A stretch of 64,000 nucleotides of DNA from Gracilimonas amylolytica (lineage in GTDB: Bacteria > Bacteroidota > Rhodothermia > Balneolales > Balneolaceae). The translations under genes were made by a program, and so were the position numbers. Each line of letters starts with the position of its first letter. Positions within the stretch are counted from its first letter, which is position 1. The DNA lies in contig NZ_PQBS01000037.1 of NCBI RefSeq assembly GCF_002911695.1, forward strand, positions 188,146 through 252,145. Direction: 5' to 3'. The notes under the pieces are model-generated. The model did not search any database. It worked only from the letters and a program-made list of their open reading frames with translations, and was not told the origin of the DNA. This document shows, piece by piece, positions 56,717 to 64,000 of the stretch.

Positions 56717-57721
56717 TTAGATGGCTTCTGCTTTGATGCTTTCCATCAGTTCACTAAACAATGTATGTGATTTTAATCGTTCCTGATGGTCAAAGATGTA
56801 TGAAGCAGTGATGAGTTCATCCACATTCGTTTGATCCATGAAATGCTTCAGGTTCTCACGGATCTTTTTCTTATCGCCTACAAAGGAATACGCAAGCATC
56901 TGCTTTAGCGCCATTTGATGCTGAAAAGGCAGGACCCTGTTAATATCATCAACAGGAGGGGGCAGGGGTTTTCTTTCGCCGGTTATCACCCCAACAAACA
57001 TCTGCTTGGTGGATGTGGCAAGGTACTCTGCCTGCTCGGTGGTATCTGCAGCGATCACATTTATGCCGGCCATGACGTATGGTTCATCCAGTTGGGCAGA
57101 GGGCTTAAATTCTTCTCTGTATATTCTGATAGCTTCCAATAACTGCTGTGGTGCAAAATGACTGGCAAAGGCATATGGCAGCCCAAGTTTTGCAGCCAGA
57201 TGTGCACTGTCGGTACTGGAGCCTAAAACCCATAATGGCACTTCAGTGCCTTCACCGGGGAAAGCCCGGACTTTGCTGTCAGAATTATCAGCAGATAGAT
57301 ACTTTTGGAGCAACTCCACGTTTTTGGGGAAGTTATAAACCTCCCGCATACGATCCGGCCGGATAGCGTGAGCCGTGGTTTGATCGGTTCCCGGTGCACG
57401 CCCAAGCCCAAGGTCAATACGGTCAGGGTACATGGTGGCCAGGGTTCCAAAGTGTTCCGCAATAATGTAGGGGGAATGATTTGGCAGCATGATACCTCCC
57501 GAGCCAATTCGGATACTGGAAGTTGCTTCAGCCATGTGTCCCAATAGGACAGAAGTGGCCGAACTGGCAATATGTTCCATATTATGGTGTTCTGCCATCC
57601 AGAAGCGATTGTAGCCAAGGTTCTCGGCATGCACAGCCAGCTCCCGACTGCGTTCAATGGCTTCCTTTGCATTACTGCCTTCGGTTACTACTGCAAGGTC
57701 TAATACTGAATAAGGAAACAT
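56717..57721 (-). CDS. LLM-class flavin-dependent oxidoreductase
   Basis: A 334-residue luciferase-like monooxygenase with a TIM-barrel fold. Segments such as RFWMAEHHNMEHIASSAT, IRIGSGGIMLPNHSPY, DLGLGRAPGTD and WVLGSS are typical of the YhbW-type group. Its substrate is unknown. It starts 9 bp after the RND permease stop and is probably the last gene of the efflux operon. Confidence 0.92.
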   Translation of the reverse strand: MFPYSVLDLAVVTEGSNAKEAIERSRELAVHAENLGYNRFWMAEHHNMEHIASSATSVLLGHMAEATSSIRIGSGGIMLPNHSPYIIAEHFGTLATMYPDRIDLGLGRAPGTDQTTAHAIRPDRMREVYNFPKNVELLQKYLSADNSDSKVRAFPGEGTEVPLWVLGSSTDSAHLAAKLGLPYAFASHFAPQQLLEAIRIYREEFKPSAQLDEPYVMAGINVIAADTTEQAEYLATSTKQMFVGVITGERKPLPPPVDDINRVLPFQHQMALKQMLAYSFVGDKKKIRENLKHFMDQTNVDELITASYIFDHQERLKSHTLFSELMESIKAEAI

Positions 57722-57730
57722 AGGTGTTCT

Positions 57731-60700
57731 TTATTCTGAAATGATGTTGAATTTCTGTTTGAACCACTGCTTGGCATTCACTCCGATGTAGTACATGGAG
57801 GGAACCAAAAACAGGGTAAGGAATGTGGCAAAGCCCAGGCCGTAAATGATGGTCCAGGCAAGGGGACCCCAGAAGCTCGCATTATCGCCACCGAAGTAGA
57901 GGTTCGGTTCAAAGCTGGCGAAGAGTCCATAGAAGTCAATATTCAGTCCCATTGCCAAAGGAATGAGTCCCAGAATGGTTGATGCAGCGGTTAGCAGTAC
58001 CGGATTCAAACGTACGGATCCACCTTCAATAACGGCTTCTTTAAGGGAAGCTCCCTCATTTCTGAGGATGTCGATATAATCGACCAGAATGATCCCGTTC
58101 TTAACCACGATACCGGCTACAGCAATAATACCCATTCCCGTCAATACCACGGAGATATCCATTCCAAATGTGGCAAAACCAATGAATACACCGATCAGAC
58201 TAAACAATACCTGCGACATAATGATCAGCGGCTTACCGATGGAGTTGAACTGAGCCACAAGGATCAGGAAAATGAGCATCACAGCAGAAAATAATGCCAC
58301 GATCAAAAATTGTCCGGTTTCAGCTTGTTCTTCCTGTTCACCGGTCAGGCTGACCTCATATCCCTGAGGGATCTCAAAGTCCTGTAATTTTTCCCTTATC
58401 TGAGCATTGATCTCGTTGGCATTGTAACCGGTCAAAACGTTAGATGACAGGGTAGCAACGCGTTCAAGGTCAATTCGGTTGATGGCACCCACACTGTTTG
58501 AAAGGCGAGGGGTGGCAACAGCAGAGATCGGTATGAAGCCGGTGGGCGTTCCAACTTTCATGTTCATCAGGTCTGTGATATTAGACCGGTCATTTTCCAG
58601 CAATCTGAGTGTGACGTCATATTCGTCTTCATCAACACGGAAAGTCGAGATCGGTTCACCCAGTAAAGCGGTACGAATAGTACCACCGATCTGTACATTA
58701 CTGATGCCGTAGCTGTTCGCTTTCTCGTTGTCAATATCGATGATGATCTCAGGATTATTCACCTGAAGATCAGACCTAAGTTCTTCGATACCCTCAATGT
58801 TTTGATCTTCAATAAATGTTTTGACGTTTTCAGTAAGGGTAATGAGTTCTTCAAAGCTCTCGCCCGTAATCTCAATATTGATAGGTTTACCTGTGGGAGG
58901 CCCATTCTGTTCTTTTTCAACGGTGATGGTCGTGTTAGGTATATCCTGCACATTGTCACGAATATCGTTGAGTACATCCTCAGTGGAAACTCCATTTCTG
59001 TACTGATAATCCACAAACTCCACGGTCACTTTACTTTTGTTGGGTGATGGAGTAGGGTCGATACTATTGGGCGGATTGGCCCCGATCGAGACGTTGGATA
59101 TCACAGATTTAACGATCGGATTGTCGCGGCCGATCACTTCATAGACCCGATCTTCAATTTGACGGGTTATCCGATTGGTTTCATCGAGATCGGTTCCGGC
59201 AGGCATTTCATTGTAAACATAGACGAAGTTAGGCTCACTTTCCGGAAAGAAGACCACTTTCGGGGACACAACACCAAGCAGAAATATACTGAAAACCAGG
59301 AACACAAAGGTTCCGCCTAATACGAACCAGGGTCTCCAGCCAACCAGGATCCATTGGATAAGATCATGATACAGGGACTGGATCTTAGGCAATGTTGTTT
59401 CGTTGAATTTTCGGATCAATGGTTTCAGTACAAATCGCTCAAGCAGCCACAAGAGAAATAGGAATACGAGAAGATTGGCGACAAACAGGCCTCCTGTGAT
59501 ATAAAAGACAACAGCGAGTATACCAACAACAGCAGAGGCGATCCACAGAAACTTGTTGTCCTTGTGTTCTACTTTTTTAGTGTGATCATCGTCTTCGTTC
59601 ATAAAAGAAACGGCAAAGACCGGATTCATGATCAGTGCAACAAGGAGAGAAGCAACCAGTGTTAAAATGATGGTAACCGGCAGGTAGAACATAAATCGCC
59701 CAATGATCCCACCCCAGAAAAGTAATGGAAAGAAAGGAGCGATGGTCGTTAATGTACCTGTGATCACAGGAAGGGCTATTTCACCTGCGGCTTTTTTAGC
59801 GGCTTCCTTCTTACTGAGCTCACCTTTTGTAACGTGGCGGTAAATGTTTTCAACAATCACAATGGCGTTATCAACCACAATTCCGAGCCCAAGAATGAGC
59901 GCAAAGAGAACCACGATGTTGATCGAAAAGTCGATCATGGGCATCACTGAAAAGGCTATGATAGAGGAAAGAGGAATAGCAAGGCCAACAAATACCGCAT
60001 TCTGAACCCCCATGATGAACATCAGAACCAAGACCACGAAGAAAAATCCAAGGATCACGGTGTTGAACAAGTTAGAGACACTGTCCTTTGTATCCTGCGA
60101 CTGATCTCCGGTAATGGTGATATTCAGGCTTTCTGGAAATTGGGTTTCCTGCAGTTCTTGTATGATAGCCATACTGGCTTCAGAGGTTTCAATGAGGTTT
60201 CCGCCGCTTTTCTTCTTAACATTGATGGTGATGACCGGCTCACCGTTCAGGCTGGCGTAACTTTCCCGGTCGGCAAAGTCATCCTCAATCGAGGCAATAT
60301 CCTTCAGATATACTTCCTCACCTTGTGCGTTGGTAATAATAAGTTCTTCAAGATCTTTGGCCTCCTCGATCTCACCATCAACCCGAACAGAGCGCTCCAT
60401 AGATCCGATCTCAAGTTGACCGGCAGAGATGGTCATATTCTTATTCTGTACCGCAGTTCGGATATCATTAAAGGATAAACCAACGGCCTGCATTTTATGA
60501 AGGTCCACATTGATCTGGATCTCTCTTTCCAGTGCCCCAATGATCTCAGCTTCATTTACATCAGAGATACTTTCGATGCGATCCTGAATTTCATCCGCAA
60601 ACTTTTTGAGTTCAACCAGGTCAAAATTACCCGACAGGTTGATGTTGAGTATGGGCTGATCATCCAGGTTGAAATCGTTGACCTGCGGCTCCTGGGTTAG

Positions 60701-61081
60701 CTGAGTTGGGAGCTCAGTGCGTGCCTTCTCAACGGCATCGTTCACTTCCTGCTGGGCCACCAGTTTGTCCTTCTCGGTAGTGAACTCAATGGTGATAATG
60801 GAAGTAGCCTGTTTTGATACACTGCTGATCTTATCGATGCCATCGATTCCCTGTAATTCTTCCTCAATGGGCCGGGTGATCACGTTTTCAATATCTGCCG
60901 GTGAGGCTCCTGCATAGATCGTCACCACATTAAAAATGGGTATTTCTACTTCAGGAAAGGATTCTTTGGGAAGGGTGATGTAAGAATACACACCGATAAT
61001 GGTGATCAAAACCGTAAGCAGGTAAACCGTTGTTCGGTTGTTGATCGAAAGACTTGAGATCTTAAATTCTTTGAAATTCAT
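57731..61081 (-). CDS. RND-family efflux permease
   Basis: A 1116-residue inner-membrane proton-driven drug/solute exporter (AcrB/HAE1 type). The N-terminal helix is followed by porter loops (ASPADIENVITRPIEEEL). The proton-relay helix GLGIVVDNAIVIVE is near 400 and the second membrane half ends at LVPSMYYI. An insert around residues 508-560 (charged DDDHTKK, then two hydrophobic stretches) adds likely extra helices between the usual TM6 and TM7, and accounts for the long length. It is encoded 24 bp after the adaptor. Confidence 0.95.
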   Translation of the reverse strand: MNFKEFKISSLSINNRTTVYLLTVLITIIGVYSYITLPKESFPEVEIPIFNVVTIYAGASPADIENVITRPIEEELQGIDGIDKISSVSKQATSIITIEFTTEKDKLVAQQEVNDAVEKARTELPTQLTQEPQVNDFNLDDQPILNINLSGNFDLVELKKFADEIQDRIESISDVNEAEIIGALEREIQINVDLHKMQAVGLSFNDIRTAVQNKNMTISAGQLEIGSMERSVRVDGEIEEAKDLEELIITNAQGEEVYLKDIASIEDDFADRESYASLNGEPVITINVKKKSGGNLIETSEASMAIIQELQETQFPESLNITITGDQSQDTKDSVSNLFNTVILGFFFVVLVLMFIMGVQNAVFVGLAIPLSSIIAFSVMPMIDFSINIVVLFALILGLGIVVDNAIVIVENIYRHVTKGELSKKEAAKKAAGEIALPVITGTLTTIAPFFPLLFWGGIIGRFMFYLPVTIILTLVASLLVALIMNPVFAVSFMNEDDDHTKKVEHKDNKFLWIASAVVGILAVVFYITGGLFVANLLVFLFLLWLLERFVLKPLIRKFNETTLPKIQSLYHDLIQWILVGWRPWFVLGGTFVFLVFSIFLLGVVSPKVVFFPESEPNFVYVYNEMPAGTDLDETNRITRQIEDRVYEVIGRDNPIVKSVISNVSIGANPPNSIDPTPSPNKSKVTVEFVDYQYRNGVSTEDVLNDIRDNVQDIPNTTITVEKEQNGPPTGKPINIEITGESFEELITLTENVKTFIEDQNIEGIEELRSDLQVNNPEIIIDIDNEKANSYGISNVQIGGTIRTALLGEPISTFRVDEDEYDVTLRLLENDRSNITDLMNMKVGTPTGFIPISAVATPRLSNSVGAINRIDLERVATLSSNVLTGYNANEINAQIREKLQDFEIPQGYEVSLTGEQEEQAETGQFLIVALFSAVMLIFLILVAQFNSIGKPLIIMSQVLFSLIGVFIGFATFGMDISVVLTGMGIIAVAGIVVKNGIILVDYIDILRNEGASLKEAVIEGGSVRLNPVLLTAASTILGLIPLAMGLNIDFYGLFASFEPNLYFGGDNASFWGPLAWTIIYGLGFATFLTLFLVPSMYYIGVNAKQWFKQKFNIISE

Positions 61082-61105
61082 CTTCTGTTACTCAGTTCTG
61101 ATCTG

Positions 61106-62161
61106 TTAATTTTCTTGAATTGAAATGGCTGATCCGTCCGATAAGTTTGCATATCCGGATGTGATCAAAAGGTCTCCGGTTTGCAGGCCACCGGTAACCA
61201 CCAGGGTGTTGCCGTAGTTTAGTCCGGTTGTCACTTCCTTATTTTTAGCGATCCAACCATTTTCCGTCTGCTCAGCAACAAATACATATCGGATATCATT
61301 AGCCTGTTGTACAGTGTTTACCGGTACCACGATCTGTTCTTCCAGTTTGGTGTCGTTGATACTTACGCGAGCCATCATATTTGGTCTGATTCCCTCAACG
61401 CCACCCGGAAGGTAGATCTCTACCCCAAAAGTCCTGTTAGAAGGATTGATGGCTTTACTCACTACATCCAGCTGTTTCTTAACGGATGAGTTCAGGCTTG
61501 GAAAGGTGATCTCAACGCTGTCAGTTTCATTGACGCGTGTAATGTAGGCTTCCGACACTTCAGTGGTCACTTTCAGGGCATCAGAATTTGAGATCTGAAA
61601 AACCGGAAGAGTAGGACCTACGGTTTCACCTACTTTAAGATCAACACGATCAACGGTTCCGGAAATGGTAGCACGGATGGTATAATACTCATATTGCTCT
61701 TTCAGGCTGGCAAGCTGGCTTTGCGCTGACTCATACTGAGTTTTGGCTTGCAAGAATTCTACTTCTGAACCAATGTTTTGCTCACGAAGATTTTGCTGGC
61801 GTTCAAATAATGTTTTTGCCAGTTCCAGCTGAGTTTCGGCCTGGTTCAGTTGGTTACGCGTGATCTCTCCGTCAAGTTTGGCAAGGATGTCACCTTTGTT
61901 TACTTGTTGCCCGGCACGGACAAGGATCTCTTCAACCGTAGCTGAAGTTTTAGGCGTGATCATAATGGTCTTGTCTGATTCCACATCACCCTGAACGTTG
62001 ATATAGTGTTTAAAGGTGGATGGCTGGATCTCACTTACATAAACAGGAGTGCTTCGGCGATTCTCATCCTCGCCGTTTTCCTGACCGCCATTGCCACAAG
62101 CTGTGACGAATAATAGTAATGCTAAAACCGATAATTGAAATTTCATGCTTAATGTGTTCAT
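61106..62161 (-). CDS. RND periplasmic adaptor (membrane fusion lipoprotein)
   Basis: A protein of about 351 residues: lipoprotein signal (FVTAC), biotinyl-lipoyl-like barrel (VRAGQQVNKGDILAKLDG), coiled-coil hairpin (about 115-170: LNQAETQLELAKTLFERQ) and beta domains. It bridges the RND pump and TolC. The start 62161 lies one base after the TolC-gene stop; a start at 62146 is also possible. A longer reading upstream would overlap the TolC gene heavily and is unlikely. Confidence 0.93.
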   Translation of the reverse strand: MNTLSMKFQLSVLALLLFVTACGNGGQENGEDENRRSTPVYVSEIQPSTFKHYINVQGDVESDKTIMITPKTSATVEEILVRAGQQVNKGDILAKLDGEITRNQLNQAETQLELAKTLFERQQNLREQNIGSEVEFLQAKTQYESAQSQLASLKEQYEYYTIRATISGTVDRVDLKVGETVGPTLPVFQISNSDALKVTTEVSEAYITRVNETDSVEITFPSLNSSVKKQLDVVSKAINPSNRTFGVEIYLPGGVEGIRPNMMARVSINDTKLEEQIVVPVNTVQQANDIRYVFVAEQTENGWIAKNKEVTTGLNYGNTLVVTGGLQTGDLLITSGYANLSDGSAISIQEN

Positions 62162-62162
62162 C

Positions 62163-63725
62163 TTATTTGAGTTCAATTGTTTCTTTAATGTCTTGAATAT
62201 CCTGACCCACAAAAGGGACTTCACCGATCGCCTGATCGTATTGCGCTTTGGCTGACAGATACCCTGATACCATTTGTGCATAGTTGATCTCTGCTTGCCG
62301 GAGTTGAAGTTCAGCATCTGTTACTTCCTGCTGCGAACCGACGCCATTCTGATATCGGATGAGTGACCTTTCGTAACCAAGTTCGGCTTGCTTGATGGCT
62401 TTCATCAAAGCGTCACTTGTTTTTAATGCTTGTCTGACTCCTTGTTTGGCGTTATAGATCTCTTTGTTAGCTGTTTGTTGAGCCTGATACATTTGCAAAT
62501 CGGTATCCTTGATCTGGATCTTGGACCGTTGTATGGCTGCATCACGGCTAAATCCCTGAAATATGGGAAGCTGAACGCCCACCGTCAGGGTTTGTGATCT
62601 GGCACGGGTCTGTTCGGTTCCAAAAAAGACCGGTTTCCCTCTTTGAGAGGCTGTCCAGTTTAATCCGTAGTTGGCAAAAACGGTTGGGAGATAGGCACTG
62701 CGTTGTGCATCAAGCTGCTTTCCCTGTAATTGTTTTTGTATGTCCAGTACTCTGAGATCACCGCGCAATTCAAAAGCTTGCTCAATTTCGGATGAGTCGG
62801 TGGTGAGTACCAGGGGAGTCATCGTATCGACTTCGTGCAGTTCCTTGTTTTCAGGATCAGTCACACTGTTATCGTCGATCTTGTAATCACTCAGGTTCCC
62901 TTTAATATCCACAGAAAGCTGAACGGGAAGCCCCATGACATCAAGCAGGTTTCTAAGAGCTTCATCAACCGCGAACTCTGCCTGTGTTAGTTGAGGTTCA
63001 AGGTTGCTTAGCTGAACTTCGAGTTGCAGAATGGCATAATCATCCGTAAATCCTTGTTCGAATAATTTTCGGGTATCCTCAAGATTTTCTTTGATACGGT
63101 TGATCTGGGTTTCTACCAACCGAAGTTGTTCTTTGGCCACTAATGCCTGATAGTAGGTAACTCTTGTCTGTGTGACAATACCCTGAGCTGTAGCTCGCAT
63201 GCCCTCAGATTGGGCCGTTTTGTACAGTTCTGAACTGCTGATGCCGACAAAAGCCTGCCCACTGAATAGGGTTTGTGATACGGTGAAGCCACCCTGCCAG
63301 TTGTTATCGGTTCCAAAGGCAACGGGGATGAGGTCATCCGGATTGGCATTGGGATCAAAGATGATGGCCGGAATAAAGTTGACGGGTACTTCAAGGTTTC
63401 TGGTGTAATTAGCCGAAGCTGAAACTTCAGGCATTACGTTACTCCAGGCATTTCTCACCTGTTGATCTGCATCTCTGACCGAGAGAAGTGACCGTTTCAT
63501 TTGTGTATTATTAGCCAGGGAGATCTGAATGGCTTGCTTTAGATCTAAGGTCTGGGTTTGGTTTATTTTAAAATCAGAGGCATCCTGAGCCTGTGAATAG
63601 GTGGTCAAACCAAGACCAAAAATCAGAATGAAGATCCCGGTTAAAAAACCGAAGGCGTTTCTGCTTTGTATCATGTCAATAATTCGATGGTTTAGTAAAG
63701 TCGTTTTTAATTTAATGGTGATCAT
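62163..63725 (-). CDS. TolC-family outer-membrane efflux protein
   Basis: A 520-residue TolC-type channel. The signal ends near YSQAQ and is followed by two repeats of long helices and barrel strands (QAIQISLANNTQMKRSLLSVRDADQQ; LQLRQAEINYAQMVSGYLSAKAQYDQAIG). The ATG overlaps the TetR gene stop as ATGA; a start at 63674 would give a more standard signal peptide. It forms the exit duct for the pump encoded downstream. Confidence 0.92.
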   Translation of the reverse strand: MITIKLKTTLLNHRIIDMIQSRNAFGFLTGIFILIFGLGLTTYSQAQDASDFKINQTQTLDLKQAIQISLANNTQMKRSLLSVRDADQQVRNAWSNVMPEVSASANYTRNLEVPVNFIPAIIFDPNANPDDLIPVAFGTDNNWQGGFTVSQTLFSGQAFVGISSSELYKTAQSEGMRATAQGIVTQTRVTYYQALVAKEQLRLVETQINRIKENLEDTRKLFEQGFTDDYAILQLEVQLSNLEPQLTQAEFAVDEALRNLLDVMGLPVQLSVDIKGNLSDYKIDDNSVTDPENKELHEVDTMTPLVLTTDSSEIEQAFELRGDLRVLDIQKQLQGKQLDAQRSAYLPTVFANYGLNWTASQRGKPVFFGTEQTRARSQTLTVGVQLPIFQGFSRDAAIQRSKIQIKDTDLQMYQAQQTANKEIYNAKQGVRQALKTSDALMKAIKQAELGYERSLIRYQNGVGSQQEVTDAELQLRQAEINYAQMVSGYLSAKAQYDQAIGEVPFVGQDIQDIKETIELK

Positions 63726-64000
63726 GGCTTTTCAACATGACTGAGATGAATGTTCAAAAATTGATCCATGAGTTCACCAAGGGTTAATTTCTGTTCTTTG
63801 AATATCTTGACGCCCATATTTTTATTGTCAAGAATGTAAAACTGAAGTAATCCGCGCATCTGGAAGCCGATCTGAAGGGCCAATAATTTAGGATCCAATT
63901 TGGTGGTTATGCTGCCGTCCTGAACCCCGATCTGTATAGCTTTGACCATGAGCATATTCACATCATTTTCAATATTCAGGCATTTCTCAGCAATGGACGA
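63722..64000 (-). CDS. TetR/AcrR-family regulator, C-terminal fragment cut by window edge
   Basis: The frame is open from the right edge (SSIAEKCLNIENDVNMLMVKA) to a TGA at 63722 and shows about 92 residues of a helical ligand-binding domain. The DNA-binding part lies beyond the window. The position, overlapping the TolC gene by four bases (ATGA), fits the local repressor of the efflux operon. The TetR assignment rests on context and helix pattern. Confidence 0.7.
   Translation of the reverse strand, partial: SSIAEKCLNIENDVNMLMVKAIQIGVQDGSITTKLDPKLLALQIGFQMRGLLQFYILDNKNMGVKIFKEQKLTLGELMDQFLNIHLSHVEKP

Noticed and set aside
62162-62317. 52-residue N-terminal extension of the RND adaptor
   Set aside because: It overlaps the TolC gene on the same strand; the start at 62161 directly after the TolC stop gives a lipoprotein signal.

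Overview
The window looks like chromosomal DNA from a Bacteroidota-type marine or halophilic bacterium, most likely Balneolota (Balneola/Gracilimonas-like). The grounds are two SusC/SusD pairs, three GWxTD-domain lipoproteins, an SprE/PorW-like TPR lipoprotein, an LptE/sigma-54-regulator neighbourhood, many lipoproteins with relaxed lipoboxes, and moderate GC. The phylum is inferred from gene content and style. No rRNA is present to confirm it.

Layout. 1-3.1 kb: a copper-type P-ATPase (CcoI-like, cut by the left edge) coupled to an Rrf2 regulator, then a MntA/HepT-type pair whose toxin lacks the catalytic His. 3.2-8.1 kb: CoA-transferase, purL and an SDR, separated by repeat-rich spacers. 8.3-15.2 kb: a compact exopolysaccharide-like module made of a receiver protein, a membrane HEAT protein, a GT2 synthase and a YaiO-type TPR/beta-barrel. 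A convergent LtaS-like phosphotransferase/sulfatase carries a C-terminal TPR domain that resembles the YaiO TPR. 15.3-19.6 kb: lysine 6-transaminase and ornithine aminotransferase flank an initiator tRNA and a tandem triplication of [tRNA or remnant, terminator, GIY-YIG ORF].

19.7-38.3 kb: an envelope region with three 475-residue GWxTD paralogues interleaved with two SusCD nutrient-uptake pairs and their small lipoproteins. Two long spacers hold palindromic, MITE-like repeats of about 147 bp and a second direct-repeat family. 38.4-57.7 kb: mostly housekeeping genes (pyk, SprE/PorW-like, pyrD, pabB, a ChlI/MoxR-like AAA ATPase, rpmE2, an MBL hydrolase, LptE, a sigma-54 activator, an Lrp regulator, serS, an S9 peptidase, a dus gene, a Gdx/SugE-type SMR exporter, an LLM oxidoreductase). 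57.7-64 kb: an RND efflux operon (TetR fragment, TolC, adaptor, permease).

The strongest candidates for something under-described are the exopolysaccharide module with its shared TPR domain, the tRNA-fMet/GIY-YIG tandem array, and the GWxTD/SusCD island with its repeat arrays. All functional calls come from reading translated sequence by eye; no database search was run.
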